This document shows positions 12,216 through 25,499 of a stretch of 64,000 bases of DNA, piece after piece; positions within the stretch are counted from its first letter, which is position 1, and each line of letters begins with the position of its first letter. Position numbers and translations under genes: made by a program. The stretch lies in assembly GCA_036417435.1 (NCBI GenBank), contig CM070903.1, positions 56,148,001-56,212,000 on the forward strand. The letters run 5' to 3'. Under the pieces are notes generated by a model that ran no database searches, was not told the origin of the DNA, and was given only the letters and a program-made list of their open reading frames with translations. The stretch comes from Inia geoffrensis (lineage: Eukaryota; Chordata; Mammalia; Artiodactyla; Iniidae).

Positions 12216-12719
12216 CCTGAGCTGTGTGGAGGAAAGGCTCTTGGTGCTGCAGCCAGGAGTCAGTGCTGTGCTTCTGAGGTGGGAGAGCCAACTTCAGGAC
12301 ATTGGTCAACAAGAGACCTCCCAGCTCCACATAATACCAAATGGCGAAAATCTTCCACATATCTCCATCTCAACGCCAGCACCCAGCTTCACTCAACGAC
12401 CAGCAAGTGACAGTGCTGGACACCCTATGCCAAACAACTAGCAAGACAGGAACACAACCCCACCCATTAGCAGAGAGGCTGCCTAAAATCATAATAAGTC
12501 CACAGACACCCCAAAACACACCACCAGATGTGAACCTGCCCACCAGAAAGACAAGATCCAGCTTCATCCACCAGAACACAGGCACTAGTCCCCTCCACCA
12601 GGAAGTCTACACAACCCACTGAACCAACCTTAGCCACTGGGGACAGACACCAAAAACAACAGGAACTACGAACCTGCAGCCTGCAAAAAGGAGACCCCAA
12701 ACACAGTAAGATAAGCAAA

Positions 12720-13608
12720 ATGAGAAGACGGAAAAACACACCACAGATGAAGGAGCAAGATAAAAATCCACCAGACCTAACAAATGAAGAGGAAATAGGC
12801 AGTCTACCTGAAAAAGAATTCAGAATAATGATAGTAAAGATGATCCAAAATCTTGGAAATAGAATGGACAAAATGCGAGAAACATTTAACAAGGACCTAG
12901 AAGAACTAAAGATGAAACAAACAACGATGAACAACACAATAAATGAAATGAAAAATACTCTAGATGGGATCAATAGCAGAATAACTGAGACATAACAACG
13001 GATAAGTGACCTGGAAGATAAAATAGTGGATATAACTACTGCAGAGCAGAATAAAGAAAAAAGAATGAAAAGAACTGAGGACAGTCTCAGAGACCTCTGA
13101 GACAATATTAAACGCACCAACATTAGAATTATAGGGGTTCCAGAAGAAGAAGAGAAAAAGAAAGGGACTGAGAAAATATTTGAAGAGATTACAGTTGAAA
13201 CCTTCCCTAATATGGGAAAGGAAATAGTTAACCAAGTCCAGGAAGCACAGAGAGTCCCATACAGGATAAATCCAAGTAGAAACATGCTAAGACACATATT
13301 AATGAAACTATCAAAAATTAAATACAAAGAAAACATATTAAAAGCAGCAAGGGAAAAACAACAAATAATACACAAGGGAATCCCCATAAGGTTAACAGCT
13401 GACCTTTCAGCAGAAACTCTGCAAGCCAGAAGGCAGTGGCAGGACATATTTAAAGTGATGAAGGAGAAAAACCTGAAACCAAGATTACCCAGCAGGGATC
13501 TCATTCAGCTTTGATGGAGAAATTAAAACCTTTACAGACAAGCAAAAGCTGAGAGAGTTCAGCACAACCAAACCAGCTTGACAACAAATGCTAAAGGAAC
13601 TTCTCTAG
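12720..13608 (+). pseudogene. L1-I ORF1 (RNA-binding protein), broken
   Basis: ORF1p is the trimeric coiled-coil RNA chaperone of L1. The frame opens at ATG 12720 with a basic segment, then a coiled coil with EKEFRIMIVKMIQNLGNRMD. In-frame stops are TAA at 12993-12995 and TGA at 13098-13100 (in the D-L-R-D-N-I-K context). Near the C-terminus a frameshift gives a stop at 13512-13514. The shifted frame carries FDGEIKTFTDKQKLREFSTT to TAG at about 13606-13608, with one more TGA inside. Confidence 0.9.
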
Positions 13609-13666
13609 GCAAGAAACACAAGAGAAGGAAAAGACCTACAATAATGAACACAAAACTATTTATAAA

Positions 13667-16600
13667 ATGGGAATAGGAACATACATCTTGATAATTACCT
13701 TAAATGTAAATGGACTAAATGCTCCCACCTAAAGACACAGATTGACTGAATGGATACAAAAACAAGACCCATATATATGCTGTCTACAAGAGACCTACTT
13801 CAGACCTAGAGACACATACAGACTGAAAGTAAGGGGATGGAAAAAGATATTCCATGCAAATGGAAAGCAAAAGAAAGCTGGAGTAGCAATTCTCATATCA
13901 GACAAAATAGACTTTAAAATAAAGACTATTACAAGAGACAAAGAAGGACACTACATAATGATCAAGGGATCAATCCAAGAAGAAGATATAACAGTTGTAA
14001 ATATTTATGAACCCAACATAGGAGCACCTCAATACATAAGGCAAATACTAACAGCCATAAAAGGGAAATTGACAGTAACACATTCACAGTAGGGGACGTT
14101 AACACCCCACTTTCACCAATGGACAGATCATCCAAATTGAAAATAAATAAGGAAACACAGGCTTTAAATGATACATTAAACAAGATGGACTTAATTGATA
14201 TTTATAGGACACTCCATCCAAAAACAACAGAATACGCATTTTTCTCAAGTGCTCATGGAACATTCTCCAGGATAGATCATATCCTGGGTCACAAATCAAG
14301 TCTTGGTAAATTTAAGAAAATTCAAATTGTATCAAGTATCTTTTCAGACCACAACGCTATGAGACTAGATATCAAATGCAGGAAAAGATCTGTAAAAAAT
14401 ACAAACACATGGAGACTAAACAATACACTACTTAACAACGAAGTGATCACTGAAGAAATCGAAGAGGAAATAAAAAGATACCTAGAAACAAGTGACAATG
14501 GAGACACAATGACCCAAAACCTATGGGATGCAGCAAAAGCAGTTTTAAGAGGGAAGTTTACAGCAATACAAGCCCACCTTAAGAAACAGGAAACATCTCG
14601 AATAAACAACCTAACCTTGCACCTATAGCAATTAGAAAAAGGAAAAAAAAAACCCAAAGTTAGCAGAAGGAAAGAAATCATAAAAATCAGACCAGAAATA
14701 AATGAAAAAGAAATGAAGGAAACAATAGCAAAGATCAATAAAACTAAAAGGTGGTTCTTTGAGGAGATAAACAAAATAGATAAACCATTAGCCAGACTCA
14801 TCAAGAAAAAAAGGGAGAAGACTCAAATCAATAGAATTAGAAATGAAAAAGGAGAGGTAACAACTGACACTGCAGAAATACAAAGGATCATGACACATTA
14901 CTACAAGCAACTCTATGCCAATATAATGGACAACCTGGGGGAAATGGACAAATTTTTAGAAACGCACAACCTGCCAAGACTGAATCAGGAAGAAATAGAA
15001 AATATGAACAGACCAATCACAAGCACTGAAATTGAAACTGTGGTTAAAAATCTTCCAACGAACAAAAGCCCAGGACCAGATGGCTTCACAGGAGAATTCT
15101 ATCAAACATTCAGAGAAGAGCTAACACCTATCCTTCTCAAACTCTTCCAAAATATAGTAGAGGGAGGAACACTCCCAAATTCATTCTACAAAGCCACCAT
15201 CACCTTGGTACCAAAGCCAGACAAGCGTGTCATAAAGAAAGAAAACTACAGGCCAATATCACCGATGAACACAGATGCAAAAATCCTCAACAAAATACTA
15301 GCAAACAGAATCCAACAGCACATTAAAAGGATCATACGCCATGACCAATTGGGGTTTATTCTAGGAATGCAAGGATTCTTTAATATACGCAAATCAATCA
15401 ATGTGATAAACCATATTAACAAATTGAAGGAGATAAATCATATGATCATCTCAATAGATGCAGAGAAAGCTTTCGACAAAATTCAACACCCATTTATGAT
15501 AAATACCCTGCAGAAAGTAGGCATAGAGGAACTTTCCTCAGCATAATAAAGGCCATATATGACAAACCCACAGGCAACATCATTCTCAATGGTGAAGAAC
15601 TGAAAGCATTTCCACTAAGATCAGGAACAAGACAAGGTTGTCCACTCTCACCACTCTTATTCAACATAGTTTTGGAAGTTTTAGCCACAGCAACCAGAGA
15701 AGAAAAGGAAATAAAAGCAATCCAAATCAGAAAAGAAGAAGTAAAGCTGTCAGTTTGCAGGTGACATGATAGTATACATAGAGAATCCTAAAGATGCTAC
15801 CAGAAAACTACTAGAGCTAATCAATGAATTCAGTAAAGTTGCAGGATACAAAATTAATGCATAGAAATCTATGGCATTCTTACACACTAATGATGAAAAA
15901 CCTGAACGTGAAATCAAGAAAACACTCCCATTTACTTCTGCAACAAAAAGAATAAAATATCTAGGAATCAACCTACCTAAGGAGACAAAAGACCTGTATG
16001 CAGAAAATTATAAGACACTGATGAAAGAAATTAAAGATGATACAAATAGATGGAGAGATATACCATGTTCTTGGATTGGAAGAATCAACATTGTGAAAAT
16101 GACTCTACTACCCAAAGCAATCTACAGATTCAGTGCAATCCCTATCAAACTACCACTGGCATTTTTCACAGAATTAGTAAAAGAAGTTTCACAATTTGTA
16201 AGGAAACACAAAAGACCCCGAATAGCCAAAGCAATCTTGAGAACGAAAAACGGACCTGGAGGAATCAGGCTCCCTGACTTCAGACTATACTACAAAGCTA
16301 CAGTAATCAAGACAGTATGGTACTGGCACAAAAACAGAAAGAAGATCAATGGAACAGAATAGAAAGCCCAGAGGTAAACCCACACACATATGGTCACCTT
16401 ATCTTTGATAAAGGGGGATGGAATGTACAGTGGAGAAAGGACAGCCTCTTCAATAAATGGTGCTGGGAAAACTGGACAGGTACATGTAAAATTATGAGAT
16501 TAGATCACTCCCTAACACCATACACAAAAATAAGCTCAAAATGGATTAAAGACCTAAATGTAAGGCCAGAAACTATCAAAGTCTTAGAGGAAAACATAGG

Positions 16601-17396
16601 CAGAACACTCAATGACGTAAATCACAGCAAGATCCTTCTTGACCCACCTCCTAGAGAAATGGAAATAAAAACAAAAATAAACAAATGGGACCTAATGAAA
16701 CTTCAAAGCTTTTGCACAGCAAAGGAAACCATAAACAAGACCAAAAGACAACCCTCAGAACGGGAGAAAATATTTGCAAATGAAGCAACTGACAAAGGAT
16801 TAATCTCCAAAATTTACAAGCAGCTCATGCAACTCAGTAACAAAAAAACAAACAACCTGATCCAAAAATGGGCAGAAGACCTAAATAGACATTTCTCCAA
16901 AGAAGATATACAGACTACCAACAAACACATGAATGAATGCTCAACATCATTAATCATTAGAGAAATGCAAATCAAAACTACAAAGAAGTATCATCTCACA
17001 CCAGTTAGAATGGCCATCATCAAAAAATCTAGAAACAATAAATGCTGGAGAGGGTGTGGAGAAAAGCGAACACCCTTGCACTGCGGGTGGGAATGTGAAT
17101 TGGTACAGCCACTATGGAGAACAGTATGGAGGTTCCTTAAAAAACTACAAATAGAACTACCATATGACCCAGCAATCCCACTACTCAGCATATACCCTGA
17201 GAAAACCATAATTCAGAAATAGCCATGTACCAAAATGTTCATTGCAGCTCTATTTACAATAGCCTGGAGATGGAAACAACCTAAGTGCCCATAATCGGAT
17301 GAATGGATAAAGAAGATGTGGCACATATATACAATGAAATATTACTCAGCCATAAAAAGAAACAAAATGGAGCTATTTGTAATGAGGTGGATAGAC
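13667..17396 (+). pseudogene. L1-I ORF2 (endonuclease/reverse transcriptase), broken
   Basis: ORF2p nicks DNA and reverse-transcribes L1 RNA. It starts MGIGTYILIITLNVNGLNAP, and a TAA at 13730-13732 interrupts the endonuclease N-terminus. It then continues LTEWIQKQDPYICCLQETYF. The RT fingers/palm follow ([30 protein letters not shown]). The catalytic FADD is FAGD near 15756-15766, preceded by a two-base deletion. More stops lie at 14090, 14626, 15544, 15862 and 17220. The C-terminus (WIKKMWHIYTMKYYSAIKRN) is recognisable. Confidence 0.93.
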
Positions 17397-17920
17397 CTAG
17401 AGTCTGTCATACAGAGTGAATAAGTCAGAAAGAGAAAGACAAATACCGTATGCTAACACATATATATGGAATTTAAGGAAAAACAATGTCATGAGGAACC
17501 TAGGGGTAAGACAGGAATAAAGACACAGACCTACTAGAGAATGGACTTGATGATATGGGGAGGGGGAAGGGTAAGCTGTGACAAAGCGAGAGGGAGGCAT
17601 GGACATAAATACACTACCAAACGTAAGGTAGATAGCTAGTCGGAAGCAGCCGCGTAGCACAGGGAGATCAGCTTGATGCTCTGTGACCACCTCTAGGGGT
17701 GGGATAGCAGGAATGGGAGGGAGGGAGACATAAGAGGGAAGAGATATGGGAACATATGTATATGTATAACTGATTCACTTTGTTATAAAGCAGAAACTAA
17801 CATACCATTGTAAAGCAATTATACCCCAATAAAGATGTTGAAAAAAAATACATCAAAAAACATAAAAATAAAAAAATAAAAGTTTAGCCCTTACATTAAA
17901 AAAAAAAAAAAAGTAAATGG

Positions 17921-18123
17921 TGCGGCTTCCCTGGTGACACAGTGGGTGAGAGTCCGCCTTTCCATGCAGGGGACACGGGTTCGTGCCCCAGTCCAGGAAG
18001 ATCCCACATGCCGCGGAGCGGCTGGGCCCGTGAGCCACGGCCACTGAGCCTGCGTGTCCAGAGCCTGTGCTCCGCAACGGGAGAGGCCACAACAGTGAGA
18101 GGCCCGCGTACTGCAAAAAAAAA
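17921..18123 (+). mobile_element. CHR-type SINE sharing the L1-I target site
   Basis: Starts GGCTTCCCTGGTGACACAGTG, ends in an A-run, and is followed by a third copy of AAAAGTAAATGG (18124-18135). It therefore inserted into the right-hand TSD of L1-I, and ends 43 bp from the exon J donor. Confidence 0.95.
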
Positions 18124-18178
18124 AAAAGTAAATGGCTAGGAAATCCATGAGGTTGCAATTGCCTCAGGTACTCATCAC

Positions 18179-18271
18179 TGCCTCGATTTCCTGCTTATAA
18201 CTTTGTACGTTTAGCTGAAGATTATCCATCGGAGTCTGCATCCTGCTCATATTTTTCTTATCTTCCTCTGC
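18179..18271 (-). pseudogene. MYH15: MYH15 exon J, one codon short
   Basis: 93 bp against 96 bp expected. The acceptor is acattgcag and the donor gtgatg. It reads AEEDKKNMSRMQTPMDNLQL, then NVQSYKQEIEA. The helix-breaking proline in MQTPMDN is unusual in a coiled coil and fits relaxed constraint. The donor is only 43 bp from the SINE plus L1-I insertion that fills the next intron. Confidence 0.9.
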
Positions 18272-19240
18272 CTGCAATGTATAGGTATGTATGTGAAGGC
18301 GATTTGAAGGATCCAGCAGTATGCTTTGGGTGTAGCCCCACATGAGGAAATGAGAGTAAGGAAATTTTATTAAACACCGAATTTAGAGTTATGATTTGAA
18401 AAATGGGTTTAACTCTACTCATCCCAAGTTGTAAGAAATTAATAAACACAGCTCAGAGTAATGACAGTCATTTCTCCTGATCCACCACAGAACTCCCGGC
18501 CTTTGCTAAAATGGAATTTAAAGCCACTAGTTTCAATTTGGTCTTCAGCCCTCCCATCCCAGCCAAGCCACATCTGCCTGTGGTTTCTCAGTGCCCACCT
18601 CCAACCCCAATCAAATCAATTCCTCCCTTGAACTTTCTAGTTGATCCTTGGCTTTGGATAATGGAACTATAGGAAAGTTTAAGTTTTCTGGAATTCTGGT
18701 ATGGGCATCAGCAGAGATAGTGAGGGAAATTCCATAAGCTGTGGGGACACTGTTTGGAGTGTTCTCATTGCTTCCATTGCAATCCAGTCTTGGGCTGGAG
18801 AAAGAAAATCTAGTGAGGTGGTGTTTCTCAACCATGCTCCGTGAAGCCCCAGGTATAGTGAGGAGAAAGCAGTGGAGAGACAGACATGTAGGAAGGCTCT
18901 GCATGTCACCCCTTTTCCCACACCCTTTTAACTAGAGTATCTCCACTTTGGAGCTGTTGAATTTCACTGAAGAAGAAAGTATCTTAACTGGCTAATGACT
19001 GAAATGAATAATTTACCCAAGACATACCCCCACTGCTCAAAAATTTTTTCTGGCTCCATCTTACCTATTCTATCAAGTATCAACTTTTTTGGTGGTTTTC
19101 ATGGTTTCTCCACTTACCTCCCACAGCCCTCCACAAACTCCCTTCACTCCAACTAGTCTCATCTCCTGTGCGTCCATAGCTATACTGCTTGTTCCCTCCT
19201 TGCTAGGTTTAACCATTATCCCCCAGCACACACCACAGAG
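18272..19240. other. Intron I-J, unassigned part
   Basis: No exon or nameable repeat seen. Confidence 0.4.
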
Positions 19241-21221
19241 GCAGCAGACAGAAATGCCCAGTGTTTTCTTGAAAGAGGCCTATTTGCTTCTTTTAGTAGC
19301 TTTGGCCCAAGGGCAAGGTTTCTAATTTAACATACATCAAGGGGCTGACTGAATTACTCTCCAGAGACCAGGGAGGCTGGTGGGCACTATCTTCACACTG
19401 TCCCTCTGCCTCACTCCAGGTTGCTGGTACCTCTTGCAAAGGAACTTGTGCACGTGTTTGGTAGCCCAGTTTTCACAGCTGCTGCCCAGGGGACACCCCT
19501 TGAAAGTTTGGCTCTGGTGGCCAGCAGGACTTATGTTCATGGGTCCTACAGTACTGCAACAAACAGAAAGAGTTTCCAACTGGCAACCACCCGCTCCTTC
19601 CAGGGCAGTAGCAGCAGACTGAAATGCCTGGGAAAGCCAGTTGGTACCATCTTCACATGCCCCACCCAGGTCACCAGTATCTCTGAGGAAGGAGCTTATG
19701 CACAGGTCTGGTGCACTGACTTTTGTAACTGATGCTCAGAGGATACATCCCTTGATATCCTGTCTCCAGTGACCAGCAGGACTGTGTTCACAGGTTCAGC
19801 AGGATGGTAGCAAACAAAGAAACCGATCTTAACTAGCTGTCACCCCAAGGGTCAGAACAGAGGAAACAGAAAGTCCCATCTCCCAGTCTTTCCTGGAAGA
19901 GGTATATTTGCATATTTTAAAAGCTCCGACCTGAGGGTATGGCTTCCAGTCAGCCTGCATCTAGGTACTGACAGAGATCTTCCCCTTTGGGACACTGACA
20001 GCTCTTGGACACCCTCAACTACTGGGAGCCACTAAGAACAAAGAAGGCCACTTGGACAATCACAAATGTTTCAGAGACAACAAAGAGCTAGGGTAGGGTT
20101 GAACGATAAAGATCTTCTCTTATATGAGACTACTCATTCAAGACTGGGAGAGGTAGTTGTTTTATCTGATGCATATAAACCAACACAGAGAGTAAAAAAA
20201 ATTAAGAAACAAAGGAATATGTTCTAAATGAAGGAACAAGATAAAACCCCAGAAAAGGATAAAATGATTTACCTGATAAAGAGTTCAAAATAATGGTCAT
20301 GAACATGCTCACCAAGCTCAGGAGAACAATGCATGAACAAAGTGAACATTTCTAACATGAGAAAATATAAGAAAGTACCCCAAACAGAAATCACAGAGAT
20401 GAAGAATAGAATAACTGAATTAAAAAATATAATAGAGGCATTCAACAGTAGACTAGATGAAGCAGAAGAAAGGATCAGTGAACTTCAAGACAGGGCAGTG
20501 GACTTCATCCCATTAAAGTAGAAAAAAAAAAAGAAAATGAGTAAAGACAGCTTAAGGGACTTATGCAATAACACCAAGTGGACCAGCATTTGCGTTATAA
20601 GGGTCTCAGAAGGGGAAGAGAGAAAGAAAGCAGCATAAAAGTGATTTGAAAAAAATAATGGCTGAAAACTTCCTTAACCTAGGAGGGAAACAGACATCCA
20701 GATTCAGGAAGCCTAGAGTTCCCAATGACATGAACCCACAGGGACCCACACCAAGACTATATTAAATAGTAAAAAGTTAAAGACAAAAGAGAATCTTAAA
20801 AGTAGCAAGAGAAAAACAACTTGTTACATACAAAGGAAACTTCCATAAGACTATCAGATTTTTCAGCAGAAACTTTCCAGGCCAGAGGAAAGTGGCACAA
20901 TATATTCAAAGTGCTGAAAGAAAAAATACCCGCCAATTAAGAATTCTCTAATGGCAAAGTTGTCCTTCAGAATTGAAGGACAGATAAACGCTTTTCCAGA
21001 TAAGCAAAAGCTGAAGTTCAGCACCACTATACTGGCCATACAAGAAATGTTTAAGGGACTTCAAGCTGAAACAGAAGGGCACTCATGTGTAACAGTAAAG
21101 TATAAATCTCACTGATAAAGATAAATATAGGTTAAATTCAGAATAATCTAATATTGTAATGGTGGTAGATAAACACTTATAAATCTACTATGTAGGATTA
21201 AGAGAAAAAAATGGTAAAAAT

Positions 21222-21978
21222 AGTCCATTCTCTACATCTGCGTCTTTATTCTTGTCCTGCCCCTAGGGTCTTCAGAACAATTTTTTTTTTTTTTTAGATT
21301 CCATATATATGTTTGTTTTTCCCTTTCTGACTTACTTCACTCTGTATGACAGACTCTAGGTCCATCCACCTCACTACAAATGACTCAATTTCGTTTCTTT
21401 TTACGGCTGAGTAATATTCCATTGTATATATGTGCCACATCTTCTTTATCCATTCATCTGTTGATAGACACTTAGGTTGCTTCCACGTCCTGGCTATTGT
21501 AAATAGAGCTGCAATGAACATTGTGGTACATGACTCTTTTTGAATTATGGTTTTCTCAGGGTACATGCCCAGTAGTGGGATTGCTGGGTCGTATGGTAGT
21601 TCTATGTGTAGTTTTTTAAGGAAACTCCATACTGTTCTCCATAGTGGCTGTATCAATTTACATTCTCACCAACAGTGCAAGAGGATTCCCTTTTCTCCAC
21701 AACCTCCCCAGCATTTATTGTTTCTAGATTTTTTGATGATGGCCATCCTGACCAGTGTGAGATCATATCTCATTGTAGTTTTGATTTTCATTTCTCTAAT
21801 GATTAATGATGTTGAGCATTCTTTCGTATGTTTGTTGGCAATCTGTATATCTTCTTTGGAGAAATGTCTATTTAGGTCTTCTGCCCATTTTTGGATTGGG
21901 TTGTTTGTTTTTTCGATATTGAGCTGCATGAGCTGGGAAGCATGGAATCTTAACCACTGGACTGCCAGGGAAGTCCCA
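21222..21978 (-). mobile_element. Antisense L1 3' fragment with SINE head inside L1-II
   Basis: Minus-strand L1 of the L1-I lineage: 3' UTR (AGTCCATTCTCTACATCTGC in reverse) through the ORF2 C-terminus, stopping at GATATTGAGCTGCATGAGCT. It is joined directly to about 43 bp of the reverse-complemented SINE head (GGACTGCCAGGGAAGTCCC at its end). The internal T-run at 21283-21298 is not at the fragment end. No TSD was found. Confidence 0.8.
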
Positions 21979-24701
21979 TTGCCTACATTTTGGAAACAAG
22001 AAAAACCTCAAACAACCTAATTTTACACCTCAAGGAACTAGAAAAAGAAGAGCAAATGAAGTCCAAATTTAATAGAAGGAAGGAAGGAAGAAAAATCAAG
22101 GTGGAAATAAACAGAGGCTAAAAAAAACAGTAGAAATGATCAAGGAAGCTAAGAGCTGTTTCTTAAGATAAGCAAAATTGAAAAGCCCTTAACTAGACTC
22201 ATCAAGAAAAATAGAGAGAGGACTCAAATAAAATCAGACAGGAAAGAGGAGATGTTATAACTGATACCATAGAAATACAAAGGATCATAAGAGACTACTA
22301 GGAACAATTATGTACCAACAGTTTGGACAACCTAGAAGAAATGGATATATTCTACAACATACAACCTACCATGACTGAATCATGAAGAAATGGAAAATCT
22401 GAACAGACCAATTGCTAGTTAGGTCATAAAATCAGTAATCAAAAACCTCCCAACATAAAAAGTCCAGGACCAGACAGCTTCACTGGTGAATTCTACCAAG
22501 CATTTAAAGAAGAATACCAATCTTTTCTAAACTATACCAAAAAATAGAAGAGTAGGGAACACTTCCAAACTCATTTTCTGAGGTCAGGATTACCCTGATA
22601 CCAAAACTGGTAGAGGATATCACGAAAAAAGAAAACTATAAGCCAATATCCCTGATGCATATAGATGCAAAAATGCTCAAAAAATATTAGCAAACTGAAT
22701 TCAACAATACATTAAAAGAATCATACACCATGATCAAGTAGGATTTGCTCCAGTGATGCAAGGATGGTTCAACATCTGCAAATCAATAAATGTGATACAT
22801 CACATTAACAAAATGAAGGGTAAAAATCATATGATCATCTCAAAAATGTCAGCAAAAAATATTTGACAAAATTTAACATTCATTTATGATAAAACCTCTA
22901 AACGTAGTAGATATAGAGGGAATACCTCAGCATAGTAAAGGTCATATATGACAAACCCAAACCTGTCATAATACTCCGTGAAGAAAAACTGAAAGCTTTC
23001 CCTCTCAGATCAGGAACAAGACAGAGATGTCCATTCTTGCCGCTTTTATTCAACATAGTACTGGAAGTCCCAGTCAGAGCAATTGGGCAAGAAAAAGAGA
23101 TAAAAGGCATCCACATTGGAAAGGAAGAAGTAAAAGTCTCTCTATTTACAGATGACATATTTTATATAGAAAACCCTAAAGACTTCAATAAAACTGTTAG
23201 AGCTAATCAAAGGATTCAGTAAATTTGCAGGATACAAAATCATTATACAAAAATCGGTTATGTTTCTGTACACTAATATGAACTATCACAAAGAGAAATT
23301 AAGAAAACAATACCATTTACAATTGCAACAAAAAGAATAAAATACTTAGGAATAAATTTAACCAAGAGGAGTGAAAGATTTGCACACTGAAAACTATAAG
23401 ACATTAATGAAAGAAATTGAAGAAGACACAGATAAGTGGAAAGATATCCTGTGCTCATGGATTGGAAGAATTAATGTTAAAATATCCATACTACCCAAAG
23501 CAATCTACAAAGTCAATGCAATCACTACCATAATTACAATGGCACCTTTCACAGAAATAGAATGGAAACCACAAAAGACCCCGAATAGCCAAAGCAATCT
23601 TGGGAAAGAAGAACAAAGCTGAAGGCATCATGCTCCCTGATTTCAATTTCAAACATATTACGAAGGTATAGTAATTGAAACAGTATGGTATTGGAATAAA
23701 AACAGACATGTAGATCAACTGAACAGAATAGAGAGCCCAGAAATACTCATATATAAATGGCCAATTTATGACAAATGAGTCAGGAATATATAATGAGGAA
23801 AAGACAGCCACCTCTTCAATAAATGGTGTTGGGAAAATTGGACAGCCATATGCAAAAGAATGAAATTTGACCGTTATCTTACACCATGCATAAAAATGAA
23901 CTCAAAATGGATACAAATTTGAATCTAAGACCTGGAATCATAAGACTCCTAGAAGACAACACAGAGGGTAAGCTCCATGACATTGGTCTTGACAAGGATT
24001 TTTTTTAATTTGATGCCAAAAGCAAAAGCAATAGAAGCAAAAATAAACAAGTGGGGCTACATCAAACTTTAAAACTTCTATACAGCAAAGGAAACTATCA
24101 ACAAAATGAAAAGGCAACCTGTGGAATGGGAGAAAATATTTTCACATCATTTATCTGAGAAGAGGTTAATATCTAAAAAAATAAATAAATTATACAACTG
24201 AATATCAAAAAAAATTAAAAACCTGATGAAAAATGGATAGATGATCTGAATAGATAATTTTCCAAAGAAAACATACAAATGGCCAACAGGTACATCAAAA
24301 GGTACTCAACATCACTAATCATCAGGGAAATGCAAATCAAGACCACAATGAGATATCATCTCACACTGGTTAGAATGGCTATCATCAAAAAAGATAAGAA
24401 ATAACAAGTGTTGGTGAGAATGTGAAGAAAAGGAGTCCTTGTACACTCTTGGTAGGAATGCAAATTGGTGTAGCCACTATGAAAAGTAGTATGGAGTTTC
24501 CTCAAAAAAGTAAAAATAGAACTACCATATGATCCAGCAATTCCTCTTGTAGGTATTTATCTGCAGGAAATGAAATCACTATCTCAAAAAAGATATCTTC
24601 ACCCCCATGTTCATGGCAACAGTATTTGCAGTAGCCAAAATATGGAAGCAATCTAAGTATCCATCAACAGATGAACAGAAAAAGAAGATGTGGTGTGTGT
24701 A

Positions 24702-24752
<51 letters not shown>
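24702..24752 (+). repeat. (CA)n microsatellite
   Basis: About 25 CA units, within the 3' part of L1-II, directly before the ACTGGAATATTACTCAGTCA segment of ORF2. Likely length-polymorphic. Confidence 0.95.
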
Positions 24753-24754
<2 letters not shown>

Positions 24755-25499
24755 GAATATTACTCAGTCATAAAAAAGATGGAAATCCTGCCACTTGTGA
24801 CAACATGGATGGATCCTGAGGGCGTTATAATAGGTGAAATAAATCAGTCAGAGAAAGACAATATATTATCTCATCTATATGTGTAATCTAAAAAACTGAA
24901 CTCACATAAATATGAGAACGGATTAGAGGCTGCCAGAGGGGGGTGATTGGGGGGTGGGGGAAATGGGTGATTGTGGTCAAAAGGTCCAAGCTTCTAGTTA
25001 TAGGATGAATAAGTCCTGGGAATGTAATATAGAGCATGGTGACTATAGTTAACAATGCTGTATTGTATATTTGAAAGTTGCTAAGAGAATAGATCTTAAG
25101 AGTTCTCATCACAAGAAAAAAAAATTTGCAACTATGTGGGGTGATGGGTGTTAACTAAACTTGTTGTAATAATCATATTGCAATATAAACATGTATCAAA
25201 TCATTAAGTTATATACCCCAAAGTGATACAATGTTATCTGTTATATATATATACACACACACATGAAGGAAGGGAGGGAGGAAGGAGAGTTTGGTTTAAC
25301 CAACTCTTTGTGTTGCCTAGAGCACTCCTCCCCCACCCCCACCTTAAAGTACAATCTGACAGTAGATAATTAATTACTAATTTTAAACTTCCTAAGGCAG
25401 GGGCCAATATATAAGAAATAACCTGACTGGGGAAATGAGATATCTACTTTATAAATAAAATCCCTCTTTGTTTTAATCCGCCTAGCTCTCTACCTCTCG

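Larger units (their letters stand above)
10297..17908 (+). mobile_element. L1-I: near full-length, inactive L1
   Basis: About 7.6 kb in order: GC-rich 5' UTR (10297-11470), two tandem copies of a roughly 267-bp unit, a polypyrimidine tract (11980-12215), ORF1, ORF2, 3' UTR ending CCCCAATAAAGATGTT, then A-rich tail. It is flanked by AAAAGTAAATGG at 10287-10298 and 17909-17920. Stops and frameshifts in both ORFs make it dead. It fills most of the intron between MYH15 exons J and K, in the opposite orientation to the gene. Confidence 0.95.
19241..25290 (+). mobile_element. L1-II: older L1, disrupted
   Basis: An older, more diverged L1. It has a 5' UTR with internally repeated segments (19241-20100), an ORF1 remnant (about 20225-21065, with ATEMKNRITELKNII-like coiled coil), a foreign antisense block (21222-21978), then ORF2 from the end of the endonuclease/linker region to the C-terminus (21979-24900) and a 3' UTR ending in TA/CA microsatellite. 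The RT text [20 protein letters not shown], and the FTDD-type motif near 23146-23158, show degeneration from FADD. It has many stops and no coding capacity. Confidence 0.88.

Noticed and set aside
12467..13504. 345-codon open frame on the minus strand
   Set aside because: Reverse-strand shadow of L1-I ORF1; hydrophobic content arises from reversed Lys/Glu-rich codons.
24607..24886. Open frames with repeating His-Thr
   Set aside because: Translation of the (CA)n microsatellite in L1-II.
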